The notes under the pieces are model-generated. The model did no database searches, was not told where the DNA came from, and saw only the letters and a list, made by a program, of their open reading frames with translations. This document shows positions 34,891 to 43,633 of a stretch of DNA of 64,000 bases, piece after piece; within the stretch, counting starts at the first letter, position 1; every line of letters starts with the position of its first letter. This DNA is from Thecamonas trahens ATCC 50062 (lineage: Eukaryota; Apusozoa; Apusomonadida; Apusomonadidae). Both the position numbers and the translations under genes were made by a program. The stretch is from positions 175,684-239,683 of the forward strand of contig NW_013657661.1 of the NCBI RefSeq assembly GCF_000142905.1, given 5' to 3'.

Positions 34891-36330
34891 CTACGAACGA
34901 GCTGAGCCGTCGTCGACGACCACGATGCGGGCTTCGTACAGAGCCTGCGCAAAGTCCAGGGCTTCGTCATGGTCGAGCTCGGGAAGATCGTTAAGGAGGA
35001 CAAAGTCCGGGTAGGCGTTGTCGAGCACCTCCAGAGCTGGCGCCATCAGCAGCGGCAGCGTCATCCGCGACGGCGGATCAACGTTGAGCTCGGAGGGGTT
35101 GTTCGAGTTGTAGTAGATCACAAACGAGTCCTCGTCCTCAGCCTCGGTCAGGACCATGCGGCAGACGTACTTGGTGAGGAGCCGGATGGCGGTTGCCGGC
35201 GACGACGGAATCGTCCGCGGCTCGAGACCCAGCGCCGGGTGCGGTGCGAGCATCGGGAACTTGCGTGAGCGCGAGGCAGCGTGAATGGCAGTGAGGAGCT
35301 GGGAGCCTTCAGTAAGCGGTGGGTGCGAGAGGTGCACAAACCGAGCAGCGCGCTGATCGACAGCCACATCGAGCGGCAAGGCGGCAACGATGGTGTTGAG
35401 AAACGAGGCTGCCGACGAGCGGATGGCGTCGCGGACTGGATTGTGGCCATCCTCGTCCGAGTGCATGGCGCCAAACGCGTCAAAAAGGTCAAGCGGGAGA
35501 GGTGCGCGGAGCTCTGGGCTCTCCTGTGCGAGGCCATCGACGGCAAGCGTGAGCGCGTCCTTGAGCAGGTCGGCCCAGGTGTTGAGCTGGTTCGCAGAGA
35601 GGGTGATGTGGCACGAATCCTCGTCGGGCGCCGCCAGCGCCTGGTGGATCATTCCGCGTGGGAGGTAAAGTAGGTCGCCGCGGCGCAGCGTGTGGGTGGC
35701 AAACGGCGGAGCAAGATCGCCGCGAGCAAAGTCAGGCGAGGAGAACCGGGCGAGGTCCATCGACGCTGGGTCCGGTGCGTGGTGGAGGCGCCAGATCTTG
35801 GCGCCAGAGAGCTGGAGGACAAATACATCGACATCGTCGTAGTGTGGCGCAAAGCCCTGTGTTCCCGCCGGCGTCAGATAGATGTTGGCGCCCATGGTGG
35901 CTCGGAAGGCCTCCTGCAGTCGGGCAAGGAGTGTGAGCATCGGCGGGTCGTACTTTTCCGGATGCACAATGCGGACCGAGCACCCGTCGTTGTGATACGC
36001 GGCGAGGACGTCGCTGAGCTTGGCGATCTCGCCGGGCTCGCCGTTGTGATCCGAGCGCCGCCCGCGGCTGTCGACCTTGGTCACGTCCAAGTTGTACCCG
36101 TACGGCACCTCGTGCTCGGAGAGGAGAGCCTCCAGGGCCTGGACATCAAACGCTACCACCTGATCGTAGAAGCTACTATCGTTACGGGCCACATACAGTG
36201 GCTTTTGCGCATAGTAAGTCTCCAGAAACTCGCCGGCGGGCATGCCCACCAGCCACCCAAGGACAGCCAGAGCATCGTCGCGCGCATCCATCGCCAGCGA
36301 CAGTGAAGGTGGACCGGATGAGGAAGACAT
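34891..36330 (-). CDS. RIOX: JmjC ribosomal oxygenase (NO66/MINA53, RIOX family)
   Basis: 479-residue Fe(II)/2-oxoglutarate-dependent dioxygenase. The JmjC cupin holds the iron triad: His163 and Asp165 in GFAPHYDDVDVF and His229 in GDLLYLPRGMIHQA. The N-terminal segment FLETYYAQKPLYVAR and NIYLTPAGTQGFAPHYD are typical of NO66/MINA53, which hydroxylate histidines in ribosomal proteins uL2 or uL15. The C-terminal half (~300-479) is the dimerisation and winged-helix region of this family (LLTKYVCRMVLTEAEDEDSFVIYY). RIOX1 versus RIOX2 cannot be separated by eye. It converges with the EF-hand/coiled-coil gene, with only nine bases between stop codons. Confidence 0.9.
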   Translation of the reverse strand: MSSSSGPPSLSLAMDARDDALAVLGWLVGMPAGEFLETYYAQKPLYVARNDSSFYDQVVAFDVQALEALLSEHEVPYGYNLDVTKVDSRGRRSDHNGEPGEIAKLSDVLAAYHNDGCSVRIVHPEKYDPPMLTLLARLQEAFRATMGANIYLTPAGTQGFAPHYDDVDVFVLQLSGAKIWRLHHAPDPASMDLARFSSPDFARGDLAPPFATHTLRRGDLLYLPRGMIHQALAAPDEDSCHITLSANQLNTWADLLKDALTLAVDGLAQESPELRAPLPLDLFDAFGAMHSDEDGHNPVRDAIRSSAASFLNTIVAALPLDVAVDQRAARFVHLSHPPLTEGSQLLTAIHAASRSRKFPMLAPHPALGLEPRTIPSSPATAIRLLTKYVCRMVLTEAEDEDSFVIYYNSNNPSELNVDPPSRMTLPLLMAPALEVLDNAYPDFVLLNDLPELDHDEALDFAQALYEARIVVVDDGSARS

Positions 36331-37545
36331 TGTTAAGAGAAGGGATAAATGGATGGGAGGAAAGGGGATAGGGTGAGAGGCGTGGTGGTGTTTGGTGTGG
36401 TAAAGTGCTGAGAGAGAGTTTGGGTGAGGAGGGTTGGGGTCGGCGGTAGCGTATGGGTGCAGTGGCGAAGATGGCTAGTTTGCGTGATCGCCGGTTTCGT
36501 CAGAGGTCTGACCTGCGGGAACAAGGCTCACACGATCTACACTGAACAATCTCTTTTGAAACCATTCTGCGGTTGCAATCATGCTTTCTTCTCAGATCAC
36601 AAGACTATAGATGGCTCGTAGACTTGCTCTGTTGGTGTCCGCGACAGTGGGAAATGTCTAGAACAGCTGGAAACTCCAGGAGTTGGAAACACCACAAGTT
36701 GATTGCACCTACCAGCAGCAGAGTCAAGCTCATTACTTTCATGACACCCATCAGGAGGCGACCATGACACCAACAAAGTTGTATCGTGCTATGTCCATGA
36801 TCGCGATCGCCTCTATGCCTATGTACTCTTGTGTGCAAGTCTGCTCAAGATCTGATCGTAGGTTCTTCGATCGGGCGACCTGATCATGGATGCACTCACC
36901 CTCACCCTGTTCCCCAGCCCAGCCAACAAGTTGTACTCGGCCCAGTGAAGGGTACCCGGCCCGGTGGAGGGTACCAGGTGTGACTCTCAGGAAGCAAAGG
37001 CTAGCCAAAAGGCGCAGTCACAGGCTGCGTTGTTCATGCCAAGAGGTGCCCACGGCATCTCGTCCCCTTCCTCCACCCCCCACCGCCACCCCCTCCCTCC
37101 CTAGGATGTTTGTGGGGCGAGAGCATGCGCGTACTTGTATGGATGATGTGGGCATGCGAGGAGGAGGAGCCCCGAGAGGGTCAGGGTCTCGTACGGGTCA
37201 TGGCGTAGAGCTCGTGGCCCGGGCCTCGTGACATGTTCGGATTGTTTGCAACGATGGCTCCGAATGCGGCGGATAGGCGCGGGACGGACGGAGCAACGGG
37301 GAGCTTCGGCGGGGGACGGGGATATTCAACTTGTACCTGCACAAGAGTGACCAAGGCACACAGAACGAGGTTGGTGTGCGTGAAGCCAAGCAAGGAACAA
37401 CAACGACAAAGGTAGAACGTGTGGAGCTGCTGGAGCGTGATCCTTTGCCGAGTCCCTTCCCGCTCTTCCGTCCCACACTTGGGGAGCTGTCCGTGCGGTC
37501 ACTGCAACTTGCACGACATTTTGTGAAGGGTGCAACGAGACGGGG
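36331..37545. other. 1.2-kb non-coding region, less GC-rich
   Basis: The longest gene-free stretch. Bases ~36,500-36,900 are visibly less GC-rich than the neighbours. Only short open frames without coding character are present. A pair of similar ggtaccc-containing motifs (cagtgaagggtacccgg, cggtggagggtacc) lies near 36,944-36,985. I could not match any tRNA, snRNA or SRP RNA. It may contain the promoter and 5' UTR of the 2001-residue surface protein. Confidence 0.6.
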
Positions 37546-40500
37546 ATGATGGTGAACGACGCGGCCGCTTTTGGCGACAGGTGCATGGGCAGACGGCTGA
37601 AAGGTAGACGAGGTGACCATAGTGGATGGCTGGCGGTGGTGATGACGGTTGTGGCGACACTGGCGGTGGTGGTGGCTGTGGCGAATGGGCAGTGCCTCAC
37701 GCCTTTGGCCGAGTCTGCGGTCCTTGTCGACAAAACGACTGCCATCAATGACGTGATGGACCGGGTGACCGGCGTGGGCGTGGGCGACTTTAACAATGAC
37801 GGGTTTATGGACATTGCCGGGTGCGGCGAGAAAGCGGTGTTTGTGATCATGGGCAAGAACACGACCGAGGCTGCAGGTGTGCCGCAGTTTGAGACACGGA
37901 CCATCGTCGAAGCTTCGGATCGATGGCGGACGATTGCGGTGGGTGACATGGACAATGACAACACGACCGACCTCATGGCATCGAACAATGGTGATGGAGT
38001 GTTTGTCTGGTTTAGCGACGGCAATGTTGATGTGTCATGGACTAAGGTGATGGCGATAGGCGATACGCCGGTGGACTCGGGCAAGTTCTTCTACTTTGAC
38101 ATTGCTGATGCCGACGGCGACGGCGATCTTGACGTGGTGGCCGGGATGGGTGACCAGCAGAACGTGCGTGTTGCCATCAATCTTGGATCGCGGGTATTTG
38201 CTCCCGCGACCGACGTGGGCGCACTCCCTGCCGTGCCACAGCCCGGCACCGGCGTGGTGCGGTTTGTCGACGTGGACGACGACGCGCTGATCGACTTGCT
38301 GGTTGTGGGCGGTGAGGTGTTCAACTCGGCGTTGTTCTTGCTCAAGGCAAGTGCGCCGCTAACCTGGGGAGCACCACAGGAGCTGGTGCGGGCGACAACC
38401 GGCGAGTCAGTTGGCAACCCTCTCATGTTCGACGTGGGGGATTTTAACAGTGATGGCAGTGTCGACATTGCAGTGATCTTTGCCAAGCTGACTGGAGAGC
38501 TCACCATGTTTCTCAACGACGGGACGGGGGTCTTTTCGCAGCAGCCTACGGTGGTGGCTGGCAAGCGACCAAAGGCAATCAAAGCGGTGGACATTGACGG
38601 CGATGGACTGCTGGACCTGGCAGTGGGCTCTGGCTCTGGCGGCACCAACTTGTTTGGCATGTACAACTTGATGACTGCCGGCGAGCCGAGCACGTTTTCC
38701 ATTGGCGCCACGGTGGTGCTCATGAACGACATTGATCTGGTGACGCAGATCGGGGTGGTGGACATGAACTTTGACGGCGCTGTTGACTTTGTGGCCAACT
38801 CTGAGGACCAGGACGAGATCTGGCTCAAGGTCAACACGCGACTTGCCAATCAGCTGCCGGTCAAGGTTGTCGAGTCGTCGGCGCCATCGACGCGTGTCAA
38901 GCTCTTGGACGGAGACACCGATGGCGATCTCGACATGATGGTGGCGCTGGACGGGCTGGGGGCAGCCAACGGGAACGACCTTGGCGTCGGCATGTACGAG
39001 AACTCTAATGGCGATGGAGCTTTTGTAGCACCCAAGACCGTTTTTGTCATCTCCAACTCAACGTCTGGCTCGGTCTCGGACTACTGTGCCACTGATTTTA
39101 ACGGTGACGGCGTGGTTGACTGGCTTATCCTCCACGGTACGCAGGGCAAGACCGGGCCTGGGGCCTATCTCAAGCTTGTGCTCTCATCGCAGGGCGAGAC
39201 TGTGAGCGCGGCCGCAAACCAAGTTCCTCCAGGCTACGGTGAGCAGGTTGACCTGACGAGGCTGCTCCATCCTGTGCGCGGGTACCTGAGCTCAGGCGGG
39301 GTCGAGTGCGTGGATCTGGACGCCGATGGCGACGTTGACTTTCTGGTCACGGCGCGCCACGAGCAAAAGGTGTTCTGGATCGAGAACACCGACGGAAGCG
39401 TTGAAGGCCTGCAAGCATTCTCGTCCGACGTTGTGGCCGGGCCAAGCGTTTCGAATGCCGGTGGTATCGACGTTGTTCGTGTCGGTGACATGAACGGCGA
39501 CGGGCATGTTGATTTGGTGTACGGAGCGACAGAAGTCGACACGTTGGTGATGATGACTGGGACCGGGCTAGCTGGCGCGGGTATGTTCAACTCTTACACG
39601 GTCCTGTACAACGGGACCGTGTTCATGGTTGAGGGGCTGTACACTGGCGGCAAGGTGATCTCGCAGGGCATTGCCGATGTTCTGCCTGTAGACATTGACA
39701 GCGACGGCGACCTCGACCTTGTTGTGGGTGACTCATGCTGCCGCAACAATGATGCGCTCGGTCTCGAACTGAGCTTTGAGCCTGCGTGGCTCTACATGGA
39801 GAACTTGGATGGTGGGACCACGTTTGGGCTGGTCAAGCGGCCTGGCGTGCTGTTCACCAAGACGGTGGCGACACTCGACGCCAATCTCGACGGCAACGCC
39901 GACGTTGTGCTCCTCACCGAGTTTCTTAGTAAGGAGGTCGTGCTCGAGCTCGGCGACGGTAGTGGCGGCTTTACTCGGACGGTCCTAGTCTCGGGCAACG
40001 AGCTGTCAGGAACGATGGCCATCGGCGACATTGACGGAAACGGGCTGCTCGACTTTGCCTTTGCCGGGCGGGTCGGCTCGGGCGTGGTCTCTGTCTTTAA
40101 GCGAAGCACAGTGATGATTCGGTTCCCGCCGCCGGCCGACATGGTGACAGTGGATGTGGGCGGGTGCGGATACCGGATGGCGTGCGTGGCTGTTGCGATT
40201 GGCGAATCGCCGCGATGCACCTCGCGGCGCGTTGTTCTGCCACCGGGGGTGTACACCGGGTGCTTTGCGGTTGCGCCGATCACCATTGCCAAGAAGATCG
40301 AAATTGTGGTGGGCGGGCCGGCCGGGACGAGGGCCACCATCGACTGCCGGGCTTCTGGCGGCGTACTGTTCCACGTGGTGGAGGGCGGCAAGCTGAGCCT
40401 GTCGAACCTGGACGTAGTGGGGACGAGTCAGGCGCCCAAGTCTGCCTTTGGCTCGACCGCTCTCCGAGTCTCTGACGGTGGTGAGCTTGAGCTGCGGGCG

Positions 40501-43500
40501 ATGAGCTTTGCAGACTCGTTTCCACGGCCGGACGCCAGCTATCCTCTGTTCGGCCTCTTCCTTGGCGGCTACGGTGGAGCGGTGGCTGTGGAGACCGGCG
40601 GGACGCTTACTGCGATGCACTCAAACTTTACCCGTGTCCGTGCGCTTCAGTCTGGCGGAGCGATTGCGGCGCTGGGCGAGCAGCCGCGTGTCACGCTCAG
40701 CGACTGTCTGTTTGTTGGATGCTCGGCGGCCAACGGCGGCGGCGGTGCCGTGTATGTAGAAGCCACCAAGTCGGCAATAGTGACGCTTGAGCGGTGCAAG
40801 ATGCGTGACAACGTTGCGCGGGCTGGCGGAGCGCTCTTTGCTGCGCTCGACGCGTCTTCTGTGACAGTGTCGGCGTCGACGATTGAGGGTAACTCTGCGA
40901 CGTGGGGCGGGGCGGTGGCGACTTCACATGCCTCCCAGGCCGAGAGGTTCCTCTCGAGTCTTGCGCTCGGCACGCTCCCTCTGGTCTCGTCGGCGGCATC
41001 GGGTTCTGGGGTGACGTTGACCTCGACGGTGGTGAGCGGTAACTCGGCGACGTATGGCGGGACGTTTGCGCTTTGTGAAGAGTCTGTTTTTGTCGACGGA
41101 GGAAGCACGGTGGCTGATTCGAGGGCGTCGCGATGTGGTGGGGTTGCGTTTGAGTGCGGGGCGAGCGGTGTGGCGCGATCGCCACAGCTGGCGTCGCTGG
41201 CTTGGCTGACCGGGGCGGGTGTGAGCAGCATCGCAGCCGACGCCGGAAGTGCGGGCCTCTTTGGGCCGCAAGTCTGCTCCGGGCCGGTGGCCATTGGCTT
41301 TGCGCAGGCGCTGCGCGAGAGCCTGCCGGCCGGCAACCGACTGGGCAGCGCTCCAGTGTTTGCGCTCGATGCATTTGGGCAGGACGTGGTAGATCCGGCG
41401 ACCAACGTGGAGATTGGGATTGTGGGAAGCGAAGCAAGCTCGTTTGAGCTCAAAGATGCGGACCGAAGTGCTGTGCTTGGGCCGGGCGGAGTCGACTTTG
41501 GCCTGCTCACTCTTGTGCCGACGTTTCCAGTCGAGAGTCTTGCGGACCTCGGGCGCAACGTAACTCTCCGTGTTGGTGGCGAGAGCGTCATCTCTGCCTT
41601 TGGTGCAATGGCGAGCGTGGTTGTGAGCGGGTGCCCGGCCGGGCAGGGAGGTGGGAGCCGAGCTGTAGATGGGCTCTTTGCTTGCTCGCTTTGCTCGGCC
41701 TTCCAGTCGTCCACAGTCGAGTCTGTGGCGCCTTGCTCGGGATGTCCGCCGGGCCAGTTCCGCGACGAAGGCTCTGCGGGATGCATCAGCTGCCCGCGGC
41801 TCTCTGCGCAAGTGCTAGACCGCGACGACAACTCGAGCTCGGCATCGACGCTGCTAGAGCTGTGCGAGTGCGTGGCGGGAGCATACTCGCCGAGCGGAAG
41901 GACGGGCGTGCCATGCGACGAGTGCCCCCAGGGCGGGAGGTGTGCGGGCGGAGTTGCGCGGCCGGTGGCAGCGTTTGGCTTTTTCGACGTCTCGCCAGGA
42001 TCTGTGGGGACCAAGTTTGCGCGGTGCCCGCGGGAGGAGGCGTGCGTAGGCGGGCTGGAAGTGTGTAATCCCAAGTACACCGGGTACATGTGCCGCGAGT
42101 GTGTGGCAGGCTATTACTCGGACTCTGACAAGCGATGCCGCAAGTGCCCGTCGCAGGCGTACGTTCCACTGGTCATGTTCTTCATGCTCCTTGTCGCGAT
42201 TGCGTTTGGAGTTGTGGGCCTCACGGCGTATGCGCACGTCCAGTTTGACTCTGACGAGGACGTGCGCAAATCCCAGCGGCAGCGAAAGATTCCGCACTCG
42301 TTCACACTTGCGATTGTGTTTTTCCAGATTCTGGGCATGGTGGGTAACCAGCAGTTCAACTGGCCGTCGAGCGTGAGCCGGACGCTTGCGGCGACCAACG
42401 TAGTCAATTTGGACGTCAACATCTTTGCGTCCGAGTGCTCGCTGGTCTCGTTTGACGGCAAGTACCTGGTCTCAATCCTGTACCCGCTGATGTTCATGGG
42501 CGCTGTGTGTGTGGCGCTGGTGCTGTTCAAGCTGCTCCGGGCCTCGCTCCCGTGGTGCACGCAGACGTTCCCGGATCTGCCACTTGTGCAGCTGCTGGAG
42601 CGAATTGTGTTCCTCATGGGCTCGCTGCTGTACATTCCGCTCTCGCGGTCGTCTCTGCTCCTGTTTGACTGCGTCAAGCTTCCGGACGGCAAGTTCTATC
42701 TCGATGCGGACCTGGGGCGGCGGTGCTACGACTCTGCGTGGTTCACGCTCATGCCGTGGGGCATGCTCGCCGTACTAGTGTACATTGTGGCGGTGCCGGT
42801 TTACTTTGGCTTTACGCTCTTCCGGCACCGGCACGAACTGTTCCAGCCTGCCGTGCTGGCGCGTTACGGGTCGATCTATCGGCTGTACCGGGTGCGATTC
42901 TACTACTTTGAGCTTGTGCAACTGTTCAAGCGGCTTGTGGTTGTCTTTTGCTCGCTCTTTGTTTCGAACCACCAGACGTGGCTTGTGGCGCTGCTCCTTG
43001 CGGTCTTCCTCACCTCTGCGTTTGCGCAGCTGCGGTACGAGCCGTACTACCATCCGATCTACAACACGCTCGAGATCCAGCTCAACGTCATCATCTCTGT
43101 GGTGGTCATGCTCGGCTTTGTCTTTTACGCAGACCTTTTCAAACGCGCGTGGTCGCGGCAGGCGTTTATCGGACTCACGCTGGCCGTCATTTTTGGCTCG
43201 CTCGTCCTTGTAATTGCGACAATGGTTGTGGAGATCCGGTCGATTCTCAAGCAGGTGACCGGACAGGCGCAGTTTATCCATGACGTCCGAGTCCAGCGGT
43301 TCTGGCGGGTGGTGGAGCACGAAGCGCCCGACTGGTCAGACCCGTCGCTTCGGCACCAGCTCATGGAGGTCAAGTCGCACTTTATCGCTGACGAGCAAGC
43401 GAGCAAGGCCGAGTTTGAGCGACGGCGCGACTCGACAGCGATTACCAAGCGCAACTCATTGGCTGTGCTTGGCGACGATGGCGACGGGGTGGACGACGGG

Positions 43501-43551
43501 ATTCTGCTTGGCGATGTCGATGCTTCGTTCTTCCAGGTCGAGTCGCCATAA
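37546..43551 (+). CDS. Large surface protein: FG-GAP propeller, beta-helix, Cys-rich stalk, multi-pass membrane domain
   Basis: 2001 residues. A signal sequence (GWLAVVMTVVATLAVVVAVANGQ) ends near residue 49. Residues ~60-870 contain about 14 FG-GAP/VCBS-type units with the Ca2+-loop consensus DxDxDGxxD (VGDFNNDGFMDIAG, IADADGDGDLDVVAG, VDIDSDGDLDLVVGD), an integrin-alpha-like propeller. Residues ~900-1290 read as a right-handed parallel beta-helix of the Pmp type (GGAIAALG, GGGGAVYVE, GGALFAAL, NSATWGGAV, NSATYGGTF). A Cys-rich TNFR/GCC2-like region covers ~1360-1530 (CSGCPPGQFRDEGSAGCISC). From ~1535 there are eight or nine hydrophobic helices, then a ~100-residue cytosolic tail. An adhesion receptor or channel-like protein is the inference; ligand unknown. 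Confidence 0.85.
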   Translation: MMVNDAAAFGDRCMGRRLKGRRGDHSGWLAVVMTVVATLAVVVAVANGQCLTPLAESAVLVDKTTAINDVMDRVTGVGVGDFNNDGFMDIAGCGEKAVFVIMGKNTTEAAGVPQFETRTIVEASDRWRTIAVGDMDNDNTTDLMASNNGDGVFVWFSDGNVDVSWTKVMAIGDTPVDSGKFFYFDIADADGDGDLDVVAGMGDQQNVRVAINLGSRVFAPATDVGALPAVPQPGTGVVRFVDVDDDALIDLLVVGGEVFNSALFLLKASAPLTWGAPQELVRATTGESVGNPLMFDVGDFNSDGSVDIAVIFAKLTGELTMFLNDGTGVFSQQPTVVAGKRPKAIKAVDIDGDGLLDLAVGSGSGGTNLFGMYNLMTAGEPSTFSIGATVVLMNDIDLVTQIGVVDMNFDGAVDFVANSEDQDEIWLKVNTRLANQLPVKVVESSAPSTRVKLLDGDTDGDLDMMVALDGLGAANGNDLGVGMYENSNGDGAFVAPKTVFVISNSTSGSVSDYCATDFNGDGVVDWLILHGTQGKTGPGAYLKLVLSSQGETVSAAANQVPPGYGEQVDLTRLLHPVRGYLSSGGVECVDLDADGDVDFLVTARHEQKVFWIENTDGSVEGLQAFSSDVVAGPSVSNAGGIDVVRVGDMNGDGHVDLVYGATEVDTLVMMTGTGLAGAGMFNSYTVLYNGTVFMVEGLYTGGKVISQGIADVLPVDIDSDGDLDLVVGDSCCRNNDALGLELSFEPAWLYMENLDGGTTFGLVKRPGVLFTKTVATLDANLDGNADVVLLTEFLSKEVVLELGDGSGGFTRTVLVSGNELSGTMAIGDIDGNGLLDFAFAGRVGSGVVSVFKRSTVMIRFPPPADMVTVDVGGCGYRMACVAVAIGESPRCTSRRVVLPPGVYTGCFAVAPITIAKKIEIVVGGPAGTRATIDCRASGGVLFHVVEGGKLSLSNLDVVGTSQAPKSAFGSTALRVSDGGELELRAMSFADSFPRPDASYPLFGLFLGGYGGAVAVETGGTLTAMHSNFTRVRALQSGGAIAALGEQPRVTLSDCLFVGCSAANGGGGAVYVEATKSAIVTLERCKMRDNVARAGGALFAALDASSVTVSASTIEGNSATWGGAVATSHASQAERFLSSLALGTLPLVSSAASGSGVTLTSTVVSGNSATYGGTFALCEESVFVDGGSTVADSRASRCGGVAFECGASGVARSPQLASLAWLTGAGVSSIAADAGSAGLFGPQVCSGPVAIGFAQALRESLPAGNRLGSAPVFALDAFGQDVVDPATNVEIGIVGSEASSFELKDADRSAVLGPGGVDFGLLTLVPTFPVESLADLGRNVTLRVGGESVISAFGAMASVVVSGCPAGQGGGSRAVDGLFACSLCSAFQSSTVESVAPCSGCPPGQFRDEGSAGCISCPRLSAQVLDRDDNSSSASTLLELCECVAGAYSPSGRTGVPCDECPQGGRCAGGVARPVAAFGFFDVSPGSVGTKFARCPREEACVGGLEVCNPKYTGYMCRECVAGYYSDSDKRCRKCPSQAYVPLVMFFMLLVAIAFGVVGLTAYAHVQFDSDEDVRKSQRQRKIPHSFTLAIVFFQILGMVGNQQFNWPSSVSRTLAATNVVNLDVNIFASECSLVSFDGKYLVSILYPLMFMGAVCVALVLFKLLRASLPWCTQTFPDLPLVQLLERIVFLMGSLLYIPLSRSSLLLFDCVKLPDGKFYLDADLGRRCYDSAWFTLMPWGMLAVLVYIVAVPVYFGFTLFRHRHELFQPAVLARYGSIYRLYRVRFYYFELVQLFKRLVVVFCSLFVSNHQTWLVALLLAVFLTSAFAQLRYEPYYHPIYNTLEIQLNVIISVVVMLGFVFYADLFKRAWSRQAFIGLTLAVIFGSLVLVIATMVVEIRSILKQVTGQAQFIHDVRVQRFWRVVEHEAPDWSDPSLRHQLMEVKSHFIADEQASKAEFERRRDSTAITKRNSLAVLGDDGDGVDDGILLGDVDASFFQVESP

Positions 43552-43633
43552 ACAGCGTGTCAGGTATGAGGTGTGAGTGGTGGCGGGCTATGGCGTCGCT
43601 GTGGGGCATTTGACTCGTTTGAAGAATCAATCG

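Noticed and set aside
36570-36610. U5 snRNA-like 5' segment (tttcttctcagatcac)
   Set aside because: The invariant U5 loop sequence and an Sm site at the right spacing are not present.
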